A stretch of DNA of 64,000 nt from positions 124,001 to 188,000 of the forward strand of contig WBMZ01012760.1 in the NCBI GenBank assembly GCA_013400975.1. The letters are read 5' to 3'. Below the pieces are notes generated by a model. That model was not told where the DNA came from and searched no databases. It saw nothing but the letters and a program-made list of their open reading frames with translations. The position numbers and the translations under genes were made by a program. Source of the DNA: Atrichornis clamosus. Lineage: Eukaryota > Chordata > Aves > Passeriformes > Menuridae. Of this stretch, positions 24,583 through 36,652 are shown piece by piece. Every line of letters starts with the position of its first letter. Within the stretch, counting starts at the first letter, position 1.

Positions 24583-24592
24583 GACAAAGCAA
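24476..24592 (-). other. SHANK2: Putative 5' untranslated part of the short-form exon
   Basis: The 117 nt between the probable upstream acceptor and the first ATG. It has two upstream ATGs. The first, at 24582, opens a 35-codon frame. The second, inside TTCCCATGCTTGG, opens an 8-codon frame closed by TGA. The main frame is closed nine bases before its ATG by TAA (24485-24487). The true transcript start is unknown. Confidence 0.45.
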
Positions 24593-24640
24593 CTTAAAAG
24601 GAATAAAAAAGGCAGAGAGGAAAAAGAAAGAAGAAGAAAT
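24593..24640 (-). promoter_or_regulatory. Probable upstream 3' splice site for the short-form exon
   Basis: The plus strand is almost pure purine here, so the transcript strand has a pyrimidine tract of about 45 nt (TTCTTCTTCTTTCTTTTTCC, then CTCTGCC and T-rich sequence) ending CCTTTTAAG at 24593. It looks like a strong acceptor. This suggests the short-form coding exon is not the first exon but is spliced to a non-coding exon further upstream. Alternatively the tract is only a polypurine/polypyrimidine stretch near an internal promoter. Inferred; no transcript evidence is available. Confidence 0.5.
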
Positions 24641-25380
24641 CATGCATGGTGGTTTGTGTTCTATATGAATGACTGAATGAACATGTGATCATGTAATCTG
24701 TGGGCTAGCTAGGACTCTAAAAGGAAAAAAAGTAAGTGAACTGAACGACAGTATCATTAATAAACTCCTCAATCGTGGATGTACCAGATGCATCTTCTAG
24801 TGAAGCCAAAATGAAACCAACCAGAAGAAAAATGAGGCAGCATTTTAAATTTAAAGATAATAAATTATGATTTTATATTAGCTAACTAAAAGGCACAAAT
24901 ATATTCTGAAAGCTATGCCTTGCATCAAAAGCCCTTTTTCAATCCTATTGAATGTTGCATGCTGCAAGAATCCCACATGATCATCTGACAGCCTACAATG
25001 CTAACAACGTGCAGCTGCCTTGGCGTCATCAAGCACAAATTTCCACAGCATCAAGGATCTGCATAATTGAAATAGTAACAAGGCATGCACAAGCAGGAAA
25101 ACACATTTTCTAAGGAATATTTCCTGTCTTCTGATAAACAATTAATATTATAAAACAAGGAGATGGTGTAAAGGACTATTTATGTAAGCAGTATTCCCTT
25201 AAAGAGAAAGTAGCCTCCGGAATCTCACTGTCATTGGCTAAGATAAAAGTAGAAGGTAGATGAAGAAAATGCACAAAATACACAATAAAATGAGACCTTT
25301 CAGATACAAGGAATGATCTTTATACCCCTTAAGTTGTTTAGTTTCTGTCATTAAACATGAGTTTACTAAAAATAAGCTCA

Positions 25381-25414
25381 AAGAAAAAAAAAAAAGAAAA
25401 AAGACAAAAAAAAA
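25381..25414 (+). repeat. A-rich stretch
   Basis: Runs of A broken by single G or C over 34 nt. Confidence 0.9.
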
Positions 25415-27124
25415 TGTTTGTATGCTCTTTTAGGTACCAAATCATTGCACAGCACGAGTTGCAAGACATTCTTTGGAATAAAGGCAGTGCCAGGGGTTAA
25501 GTTCATGAATTGTGAGAACTGCAAACTATGGTGCTTTAAAATACCTACAGGACTAGTTCAGATAGGAAGAAGTATAAGCAAGTTTTCTTTCCCTGATATT
25601 TTACTGGCCAACTTCTGTTGCCACTGGTCTCGTGCAGAATCCAGTCCCCAAGGCAGGGAATTCAGTGAGAGACCAGATCTGCCTCAGGACCATTAATAAT
25701 CCCCAGGGGGAGGCGGGAACTAAATAAAGAAAAATTGGTGTGACCTTTTTTATTTAAAGCTCTGAACAAAGGAAGGAAGGATGGTATCAGGACACCAATG
25801 GACAGCCTCCAAACTCCAGATTTTTCGTGCATCACAGACTATCCTTTTGGTGCCTTTCCAACTCTGCGGGACAAAACTTCCCATAGCTGCTGAAGCGATG
25901 ATGTAAGTCTGTCTTCCAAATTGCAGAGTATTTAGCACCACACATGAATTAAAACTGCCACAGTGGTGACTTTGTGGGCAAGAGATGATCTACCAACCGC
26001 TTTTGCATCTCTCAACTTACTATTATTTCCTGTATCATTCAGACATTACCTTTTCACATAATTAATACCCCTGCTGTGGAAAGGATATAATTAGAAAATG
26101 TCTGTTTCTTGAAAAAGTCCGACACACTCCTGCTCAGGGATATTGGGATGGGATAGAATCTGCAACTCTCAGGGCCCATTGAAGCTCTCCATCAACGTCC
26201 TGATGTTCTAGTAGCTGACTGATCCTGCCAGTGTAATGCCTTATTTCCCTCATTTCACCATCACATTTTCAAGGTGGGGCTATGTATTTATCCACTGAAG
26301 AGTCAACATCATTATTTTTCTTAATACTTGGTCAAATTAGTAAAACCTATTTCCTTCAAGTTTCGTTGTAACCCATCCACAGCCTTATAGAGGTTAGAAG
26401 GCAACTTGTGAGAAGCTAATCGTAAAAAAGAGTTTGGTTCAAAGAATCCCCCCGTCTCCCCTCCCCAAATCCCACTCTTGTGTCAGTTCATTACCATACA
26501 GAATTCAGAAGTTTATCAGCTCAGAAAACTCAGGATCAATTCACTTGATCTTCACCCAAAAAAAAATAGGCATCCAGGGTCCTTCCAGAGCCAGCTAGTG
26601 ATTTGGAAGGGCATTTTTGGGCATTTCCAAGTCATGCTTACTTCAACTAAATGTGCAGATCTATGACTGTTCAGATTAAAGGTATAAAAACCACCCCTGA
26701 TTTTCTTCTCGTGTACAGCACATCTATTGCATAAACCACCCAGTTTTATACTTCGGTTTAGATACTGAAAGTGGGAATACTAAACCGCCAAATTTTTACA
26801 AAGTTTTGCAAGTCTACACACAAGGGGGAGGTGAGAGGGAAGGCAAGGAGAAGCGCAACATGAGTTTTGGTAAGAAAATGCACAATCTGATCTCTATTAT
26901 TTGACATATGCATCTTACTAACACACGGTTTCAGTCATGTACCACATAAAGAAAACAACATCACAGTCTGAAAAGTAAAAATGTGGGCTAGAAAAAATCA
27001 GATGTGTAGCCACTGCTTCTCATTTCTGTACTAGGAGAAGGGAACCTGCAATAATCTTATGGCAAGAGCAGTTTAAACTTGTTAAAGCAATCACAGGAAA
27101 TAAATTGATTCTCCACACACATCC

Positions 27125-27480
27125 CAGTGCTGCAGAGCCGAGAACCAGCAGCAGCAAAAGGGTGGCAGACAGACAGGCACACAAAAAATGAACTGAATTG
27201 CAACCCCTTCTCCCAGCAAACTTTGCATTCCCCAGAAAAGGGTGCAGAAGAGAGGGAAAGTTTAACCTCTGACTGCTTGCAGTGCTGCTTTTTCGTTCTT
27301 CGCCGTGCCAGGGTTCTCTGTGCCAGCCAGGGTGGACTCTCCGCTGAAGGTCTGTTCACAGTCCACCTGCTCCTGGCAGGAAAAGTGGTGCCAAATGCAA
27401 AAGTAGGTCAGAATTTCTCCCCATGAGCCTTCTTGGCAGCGTCTCGTTGATCCTGGAGGTGTTGTGAGTACTTAGCAGCA
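27125..27480 (-). other. GC-richer segment upstream of the short-form exon
   Basis: A moderately GC-rich segment with about seven CpGs (for example TTTCGTTCTTCGCCGTGCC), 2.6-2.9 kb upstream of the short SHANK2 start in transcript sense. It is a candidate for the promoter or a non-coding first exon of the short form, but I see no TATA box and no strong donor (best CAG|gtggac). Speculative. Confidence 0.2.
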
Positions 27481-29656
27481 GAACACTGGGTACAGCAACC
27501 AGTGACAAATGAAGGTGACATTACATAGGAGCCTGCTCAGAGGCCTGAGCTCAAGCAAGAAGAAGAGTCATTCCTTCCCAGACTCTTTCAGTACAATGCA
27601 CAGCTCTGTGTGAGGCCAGACAGTCCCTGTTATCTGTGATACACCAAATTTCAGGAGGGAAAATCCCTGAAGTCCATTTCTGTCCCATCCCAAACCCAAA
27701 TTAAAGAGCATCCATTTCAGAGACGAGTTCTCAGAATATTACCAGCTCCATATTATGGTAATAAAATGAGTAATTCTAAAATCAATAGCTCATTACTTAA
27801 ATATGGCACACACTACTTTGACTTTGGGCTGTGTAGGGCCAAGATTCATTGCATGCAAAGTTAAATGCAAAAGAGATCCTATCAAATGCAGAATATTTCT
27901 GCATGGAGCACAACCATAAAAACTTCAGGCCAAAATAACAGTCAGTCTAAATCTTTGCTTTATTCAAGCAGTAAATATTGGAAAATATACTTGTTCATCA
28001 GTTCATGGAGCTTCCTTAACAATGGAAGGCTCAAGAATTGTGCAGAGCTGTTTTCATTTCCATAACTTTACAGACTCAGCAATGGAGGAAGGGAAATACA
28101 AAGGTTTGCCCATGGTCACACAGACATGGGAGTTTTGGACTCAGCACTGTTGCACATAACAACCATTATTCGTGTGGGCTTTTCAAAACAGCACGGATTT
28201 CTGCTTTGCTAACAGCCCATTAGGATAACATTTGAGGGAGGAAGAAGAAATGTCAAGTCCTTCATGAAGAACTGTATGAAGAAAATAAAGGTTGGAGTGC
28301 AGGTTCCTGATGGATGCAGGCCCATGAAACCTGGATTCCTTTTCTCATCTAAAGTAACTACACCCTATCTTAAAGCATGACTTATTCCACAAGTTAAAAT
28401 GCTAAATTACAGAGATGGAGACTGTCAGGACTACAGGATGTGTTTAGGCAAGTTTGTATCAAGTGTATCATTGCTGATTTCAATCTGAAAAACAGCACGT
28501 AGAGTACCCTCCCCTGAAAATTATCATCATTATCTGGAAACAAAAGTGGTTATTTGGTGTATTATCAATCTCACCTAAGGCAGAGAAAAAATGAATTTAA
28601 ATAGGAATTATTTTCCTAATTCTCTGCAATCATGCATCCCCTAGAAATGTAACCTAACCTTTTCAGCTTCAGCAAACCAGGCTACAACCATCAAAGGAAG
28701 GAAAGTTATCCAAGAGATCACACAGAAGAGCCAAACAGCCAGAGCTGGAACCAAATGAGCAGCCCCTCAGCCCACAGCCCCCTGAGTCAGATGACTTGCT
28801 CTGCCCTCGAGTGACAAGTGACTCTGTCCAGGTTCACTTCTTTCAGCTGGCCAAGTAAATCTAAACCTCTTCAATTAGCTCTTTTTCCTCTCCTCAGCAC
28901 TCTTGCAATTGCAATCTTTTGTAAGATCTACCGAGTTCACAGCTAGATACATCATAGAAGAATCAAATGCTCTGCCAGGTGCGATAAAACAATATCTAAA
29001 TCATTCCCTAAATTTATATGCAATGTCTGGAAGCAGTCACACTAATTCCTGTCAGGCTAAGACAGCCAATCTATGGTGGTTATGTTCAAGCCCAGAGAAT
29101 GGCATTTGGGAAACCCATTCAAGAGGAGGAGCTCTTTGTCCGTGTTCTGACAATCAATCCCGTTAAAGGCACATCAAAAATATTCTCTCCCGTTTTTGGG
29201 AAGTAACCTGTCCAGACACCGTATAAAATGGAAATTATGTCTACAGCAAATCTTATTGCAAGATGTAAAAAACTTCCAGTGGGAAAACATTTCCTGTTAT
29301 TGCTGGAAGGGGTCAACTTTACAATTTATAGTCAACTACTCTAATGACTTCAGCAAAATTGGCTAATCTTAGTAATTAAGGCCTTCAAGATTAATGAAGA
29401 CTCTGGATGTGATTGCTCAAGTTTCCCAGGCATTGATCATCCACTTTTAGGTCTCACACAAGAGCTCTCAGAGCTCTCCTGTGACAGGCACAGCAGCAAT
29501 CGCTTGTTCAAGAGGTAGCAGCTACCCCAGGGAGTGAGTTCCGTGCACAGCAAATAGAAAAATGCACAGAATATCCCTAAAAAACCCACTGACAAGCCAA
29601 ACAGGAACAGGGGGATGCAGCCAACCATATATTCAAACTGACAGTAACCTCTCTGT

Positions 29657-29695
29657 TCATAGAATCCTAGAATCCCATAATGGTTTGGGTTTCGG
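29657..29695 (-). mobile_element. CR1 LINE, 3' terminal remnant
   Basis: TTCATAGAATCCTAGAATCC then CATAATGGTTTGGGTT is the CR1 terminal octamer region plus the first bases of the 3' end, in reverse complement. Only about 40 nt survive. Confidence 0.8.
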
Positions 29696-30049
29696 CTTAC
29701 TCTGTCCAACTGATTAATCCTGATTTCAGTCATATAACACAAGGCTAAATGATTTTCCTTTGGAACATATGTTTATCTGGAAGGTTATAGCAAGATGAGT
29801 TTGGGAGGAAGAAAATATTTTGAAATAGATGGGTGAGTACCTCAGCACTCTGCTCAGGGAAGAAAGAACCCATCATTGGCATAGAAATACTGGAGAACAG
29901 TAAACTTTAAGTTGATAAATTCCTTACTAGGCAGGTGAAGATGGAAGTCCAAGGAGTATGATGGTGGTACAATCATTAAAATACGATGGAGAAGGGATGA
30001 ACAGAATAACATAGAACTAAACATTCTCCAAGTCGTTTCGCTATTTCAC

Positions 30050-30066
30050 AAAAAAAAAAAAAAAAA
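30050..30066 (+). repeat. Poly(A)17
   Basis: Uninterrupted run of 17 A, not attached to a recognisable retroelement. Confidence 0.95.
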
Positions 30067-31460
30067 TTACAAAATCAGAGATGCATATGGAAGTGCATAA
30101 ACGTTTAGCTCTACCTATGGATTCCAGCTTCACAAGTGCTCTGAAAGAAATTGCAGCATCCAAGAACAATATATTTACTGGCACTGTCAGTGCCTTAATG
30201 GCACAGTTGGCACCCAAGCAAAAAAAAAAACCCCAAAAACCCAGAGAAGAGAGAAAAGATCACCATTACCTCTCCCTGCACTATTTTCCTCTCTGGCTTT
30301 ATAATTTGTGGCAAACAACTTCAAATTGCAATAGAAAGGACTTGTTCTACTTTCTCCTTGCTGAACTTGGCACAGCCAGGTCTTCCTCAGCTGGCTATAT
30401 TCAGGCCAAATAAAGGAATAGGAAAAGAGGAAAGGATGCTCCAGCAACATTCCCATAACATTCCTGTATTCATATATTTGTCTTTCCAATCTCCTGCACC
30501 AGTGCTGTTTCTCCAGAGTTAGTAAACACCTCGCAGAGCTCTTTGATCATGAGAACAGCAAGGCTGCAGATTTTGCTTTGAAATTTGTTGATGAAAGAGG
30601 GATATGTCAAACTGTAGCATCCTTTAAAAGACATTCAGATCTTCTCCACTTCCGAGTCTGTACTCCACAGTGAAGGAACCACAGACTCCAGTAAATCCTG
30701 GCAGGGCACAGAACTTCTTCCACCTACAAAAGGTGTTTCATTCACACTTCTAAACAAGTAATCAAGCTTCTTCATTGGATTTTGAACACTTGCTACTTGG
30801 GGTGAAAAACGAGCAGTTCTTCACTAAATCCCCAAGCCCACCAATGTCAGCCATGAAGTGACTCAGTAAGAATTAGGAACTCAGAAAGATGGAGCTACTT
30901 TATCCAGTCTGAGATTGACAGAGGTGCCCAAAAGATCAAACATCATTACAAAGAAGCAACCTCTGCTGAAGAAAGTAACAGTGCTGTACACTTCAACAGA
31001 TTTGTGCTGTAGATCTTCACCAAAAAGTACAGGGTTTGAAAGAGAAATGTTAAATTTCATCACAAAAGTGCAAAGCAGTTGCACAATTTCTCTACGTAGA
31101 ACCAAGGAGAAACTTCTTCTCTCTCTCCCCTCCTCAGTCCACATTCTTTTATTCAGCTTTTAATTACACTTACTATCATATTTTTTGCTGTGCAGGAGAA
31201 GAGAGTAGCTAATCTAAAGTAATTCCTTTCAAGTCAATTGGTTTGGCTAATGGTACTTTTGAGTTTTTTCTCTGTTTCCACCTTATGCTGCTGAAATTGT
31301 AACAACTGAAGTAAAATATTGATACAGCAAACCAGGGAGTCAAACAACTTTCTGGAAATAGAAATAATCCAGTAAAAGCCTGACTGTATATTATACAGGA
31401 ATCTCAGGACAGGATGTGTAGGGGATAAAAAAGTCTATGCTAAATTCATAATTCCAAACA

Positions 31461-31548
31461 AATATATCTATATAGGATACACGTGCACCCATATATATGG
31501 ATATATTGATATCAATATATAAATGTATATATACACACATAACACAAA
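31461..31548 (+). repeat. AT-rich stretch with a 20-bp palindrome
   Basis: Imperfect TA dinucleotides. Positions 31501-31520 (ATATATTGATATCAATATAT) equal their own reverse complement. Confidence 0.92.
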
Positions 31549-34500
31549 GAGTATTTTAGCCTTTTTAAAGAGAAATATTCTTATTCTTTCACATCTGCAC
31601 TGGCAGAAAACAAAATAGTATGTGAGGGGGGGTGAGGGGAGTGGCAAAATAAAAACCCAAAAGTTTCATTCCTCTATATTAATTAATTTCATTTGTATTT
31701 TAAAAATGAACAGTCATTTCAAACACCACACGTGACAAAATAAAAACCAAACACAAAATATGCAGGCAGGAGAGCTTTATAGCTCAGAGTCCTTCAAACC
31801 ACTGCACACAGATGTTCCATCCATCACATGAATATTTTGGGCTACAGCACACTCCACTTACACCTGACACTTAGCAGCAATTCTCAGGTTTAATTATCAA
31901 GCATTTGAGCAGTGGAAGCTTGGACTATGAAAATATTAATATTCATCACTCATGCTATGAGCCTTGAGCAAACAGGCTGTACAAACACTCACATATGTTC
32001 AGGTAACCAGAATATTTTTCTTATAAACACTTCAGGTTTGTATTTATCTACCCCAAACCAGCTGCAGTTCCAGCCCCTGATATTGCCACCAAACCACACA
32101 GAAATAGGAATTTTCTCCCTAATCATCTTAACATATATTTAGATAAAAGGAATAACAAGTATAGATATTAATAATGCCGCTTTTTCATATAGTTATTTTT
32201 GATCAATGATTTTCCAGCTGTTTTTGCTAAAGATGGTCATTATTATCACAGACAACCACAGCACCAAGGAGAGGAACACGGTCAAGGTTATCAAACAGGA
32301 CAGGTAACAAAGGCAGAACAAGGGAAGTAACTTCAGTCACAATTTGAGTTTAAGAGAAAACAAACAGAAAGTGTTTTATTAACACTTTTAAATTGTGTTG
32401 CAAGCCCTTTAAGGTAGCAGTTTGACACCGCAGGTCTCTAAAACAATTACTAAACTCACTGCACATTTTGGTATCAGAACTCCTCCTGCTCAGCCAGAGA
32501 TTCAGAGTCTAAACAAAAATAAAACTATGAAACAGGAGAAAGAAACTGATGATAACCATGAGTTTCAAATTAGTTTTAAGGGATCCCCCAGGTTTTCCAC
32601 CACACCCTGGGTGCTGTGATGAGCAGGAGGAATTATCATCCTCCTGTCCTGCATCCCTTGGAAAATAAGTATGGTTCTAACCACAAGAAGTCTGAGTAAC
32701 CCTGACTGTTCATTTCAGCTTTACAGATACATTTCACTTAAGAGCCTGCATTGTACAGAAGAGTGCTTAAATCAGTGTTAAACACACTGCAAAATTTTAT
32801 GACAAAACATTTAGTATAAGGCACAAGCAAGTATAAGATTACAAGTAAGTTTGAAATCCTGCCTCAAAACAAATGAGGCCTCAACAAAGGCATAAAGCTT
32901 TTCTGAAAACATCTTCTTACATTATTCTTCTCCAAGAGCTTTAAAAATACAGCATGACATTTTGAGCGAGACATTTTGATTTTCTAGGATTTTACAGAAA
33001 AGACACATGTAGAGATGTCATGAACTATGGTTTAGTTTTCAAATATCCCTTTAAAAATCCTGACTAAGCACCACTTTATTTTACAGCCTCATTGACATCA
33101 GAAAGGAGGTGGCAACTCTACCTTTTTTTTTTTCTGAAATATATTCTCTCTCTCCATTTCTCTAATTGCACTAAGCCCTTGAGTTATTTTAAGTCTACTC
33201 CAAATTTTGCTTACCTGCAAGACAGCTTTGAGAAATGTCCATCTTAACAGCTCTCCGGCCTAACAGCATCATCGTTTTCAGCAATTTTGTCAAAGCGTGG
33301 CCAGTTTAGCCCAAAATTTTGGTAGCAGTGAAAAATCACTGACTTTACGGAAACCAGTTGGCAAAGAGAAAAAATTCTGCTGAATTTAAATTGGCCATTA
33401 CTTCTCTGAATGTTGTGAACGTTGAACTGGAACATCTCCCTATTGCCCCTTTACCTTTGATATTCAGCTACAGCTCGTTGGTTGCATTGAAGTATAATTT
33501 CTGTAAATAGGAAGCTTTCATTTTCTACGTACTGGAGACGGGGTAAAAATGTTGGTTTTTCATTTCAACTCCATTCAGATGCACAGAGTTTAATTTTAAG
33601 TGCATTTCACTTAAAATGGTGGTGTTAGAAGTGTTTACAGGTGAGGTAGAAACCACCTCTGCTAAAGGTACAACTGCTCCCTGAATTGACAGTGCTGCAC
33701 TGGCCATGCTGCTCCAAAGGATCACACGATCTACTCAGTATCCACCCTGGTTTTCAATTGTAGCACCAAACTCTTAATTCTGTCATCTGTGCCCTTAAAA
33801 AATCTAGAGTAATTAGACGACACATGGGTAAGAGTCTTTTTTTTCTTTTTTTCTGAAAATGCAGTTACCACGTTTCCTTAGCGCACATATTTAACGCTCA
33901 CTGTTCTTCTGCTCAGAAGTTTGCTGTGAAGTCAGTTTTAGTGAAACACTTATCCGTTAAAGCAAATCTTTGTTGATACATTTTGGTCTCAATGAAGCCT
34001 TTCTTGGACATGATTTCTCCAGAAAAGGGGATGATGTTTTAGGTCAGAGAGAGCAGGGACGCCCAGCAGTATCACCAGCTACTCAACTGGTGCATCTGCC
34101 AGCCATTCCCATGGAGCATCCCCCCCTGCACACCACAACATCCACAGGGATGCAGCGAGCATCTGCCCCTTGGCTCAGGGAAAGAACAACAGTTTGAAGG
34201 GACTGGGATGCAGAACTGCTCCGACCACCAGGCTCTTGGCATTCGAGGTGTGGGTTTAAGTCTCTCACGCACACATGGGACTCAAGGCCAGGTGAACAAT
34301 CTGACACCTTTTTGTAAGGTTTGACTCCAGCTCAATTTACAAAGAAACACAACTCCAGCACATCTGGTTTGGCCCAGAACAAGCAAGGCACCCTCTTTCC
34401 AACACCCTCCTTTTGCACAAGGGAAGTGACTGAGCATGAAAATCAACTCCTTTCTTACTTTGGATCATTTCATTTTTTTATGAGGAAGAAAACACATATG

Positions 34501-35739
34501 TTGCCTGCCAGCCACCCTTAGAATTTGCCTCATAGATCAAATTCTCCAAATGCAACAAATATTTGTGAAAATCTGGCAGGAAAGAGGCGGGGGGTGGGGG
34601 GAAAAGGAGTTTTTTAAATCACTGCTGTCATTGGAGGGAAGCCCACAGTGCCAGCCCAGAAGTTATTTGTTCCTCGTGGCCTGCCAAAACTCCCAACTGC
34701 ATCACTCCCAGTCAGAGGCACCATATGGAGCCTTTGCTCATCTGGTGATTAGGTGAGAGCACGGCAGCCAAAGGGGCCCTGGGGCAGGGAATTAAGTCAC
34801 TGCAGTGGGGGCAGGGACACAGGAATGGGAAACAGTAGTTATTAGAAACCTAATCATTCCCCTTTTCCCCCAGAAAACCCCACTGGAATCTCCTGTTTTC
34901 CTCTGCTCTAATGATGTGGCTCTTGTTTCTAACTAACCCGGTGTCACGCCCTCACAAACTTCTCTCTCTGCATTTCCACTCCTTTTTCTTTTCTAACTTC
35001 CTCTATCCTAATTTCTAAAACTTTATCCCCTCCAGGCACAGGACACGGGCTGCTGCTTTCAGCTGTGACATTTAAATCCATCCTGTCCTCCAGCATCCGG
35101 CCAGAGGAGTTGCAGAGGAAATCCTGCTGAGTCTGGGAGTACCAATTGCTGTGCAGGAAATGGCACATCCCCCAAATCCCAGCCCCTGCAAGCAGCGTCT
35201 TCTCTACCACAGTCACACAGTTAGGCCTGGACTAGCACTGGAGGTAGATCCTAAAAGTTTTTCGGAAAGACCATTTTGATTTCAAATTTGGGAAAGGATG
35301 TGTATTTTTTTCAATCATTGATCTTTCTTGTCTAAGACTTATCACTAAAAATTGAGGGAAACATCTAGCCCAGAAAATACCTGACAGATTTTTCATTAGT
35401 TACCAAACCATTCATTGCTAAAAGCTGAAATCTTACTGAAATGGTTTAAGCAAACTTCACCGTCAAGGCAGCAAACAAAAATGCACTTACAAGTTAATGG
35501 AAACTTTTATCCCTCATTGTATAGTTTCGCATCTCACTGTAATTGTATTAGACTTTAATAGTGCAATTATACTCCAGGTTTAGAGAAAGAAGTACCACAA
35601 TTCACATGCACACAGACACACACACCCTTTTTACCTCTTATTTTAACAATTACTTTCAATATTTGCTGTAGTCACCAACATAAAAAGCTCCATGGTGGCA
35701 TCACACAAAAGCAGGGGAGGCAAAGTGCAGAGCTGTTTA

Positions 35740-36010
35740 TTAGCAACTAAAGTAATTTTCATTAGAAATTAAACAACTGTAAATGAAAAACTTCACATTT
35801 TACATCTCCACCTGCTCTGCGAAAGCTACAATATGTCAGTTATTGCTTAAATACATATGCAATTTTTCAAATTGTATGAAATTATGTTCTTCGAGTTAAT
35901 GAGGCACAAGGTATTAAAACTGAGCCACCCTTGCCTTTCCGCCTCGCATTAAGAGCAGGTCGGTGCTATCAGGCTGTTACACTCACAGTTAATTAATGAA
36001 TTAATTCAGA
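35740..36010. other. Candidate conserved non-coding element
   Basis: Repeat-free sequence dense in homeodomain-type TAAT/TTAATTAA cores (notably GTTAATTAATGAATTAATTC) and TATGCAATTT. Inferred from texture alone. Confidence 0.28.
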
Positions 36011-36587
36011 ACAGACAACAGGCAAGTCCAACCAAATAACTTTAGGCATGGAGGAGATCACACACACACAAAACACTTTAGAGGCTTTGTTCCTACAGCT
36101 TGGCTGGTGCTGGCTGTTCTCTGTGCCCAAAAGAACCAGGAGTGTCACATCTGCAGAGACCTTCAGTCATTAAAATCTCAGTGAGCTCTCAGATGTAACC
36201 ACACCTCTGCCTCACAAGGTTCTATTTCATTATAACTCTGAGCACACTCAGGGATTTTTGTTACAAAAAACTGAGCCATGTATACAGGTTAAAAAGTTAA
36301 AATACTGCTGGTTTTACTTCTTTCCACCAGAGGAAACCAAGAAATATGTTTAAAATATATGCCTGCAGGTAAGAAGAAATGTAAAATCGCTTTCCACTTA
36401 TTAACAATCTGTCAATCCCAGAATAAAGTAAGAGAAATTGTGAATTTATTAAGAGTGAACAGCATCTTTTTAAATCCTTACATCCATTTCCTGCAAGAGA
36501 TCATGTGAACAGTGCAAACTTGACAGGAAACATTAGTACAGTGGCACTGGTGCCCTCCAACAGAAAACAAACAAACAAAAGATCAGT

Positions 36588-36652
36588 TCATAGAATCCTA
36601 GAATGGCTTGGGTTGGAAAGAACCTTCAAGAATATCTGGTTCCAGCCCCAGA
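36588..36652 (-). mobile_element. CR1 LINE, short 3' fragment
   Basis: TCATAGAATCCTAGAATGGC, then TTGGGTTGGAAAGAACCTTC and ATCTGGTTCCAGCCCC match the CR1 3' end in reverse complement. About 65 nt, sense on minus. Confidence 0.88.

Noticed and set aside
25700..25725. CCCCAGGGGGAGGCGGG as a possible CTCF site
   Set aside because: Only part of the CTCF core fits. Without a matrix score it is not convincing.
34585..34602. G-rich run GGCGGGGGGTGGGGGG as a possible G-quadruplex
   Set aside because: Only two long G tracts separated by one T. A standard four-tract fold would need tracts with zero-length loops.
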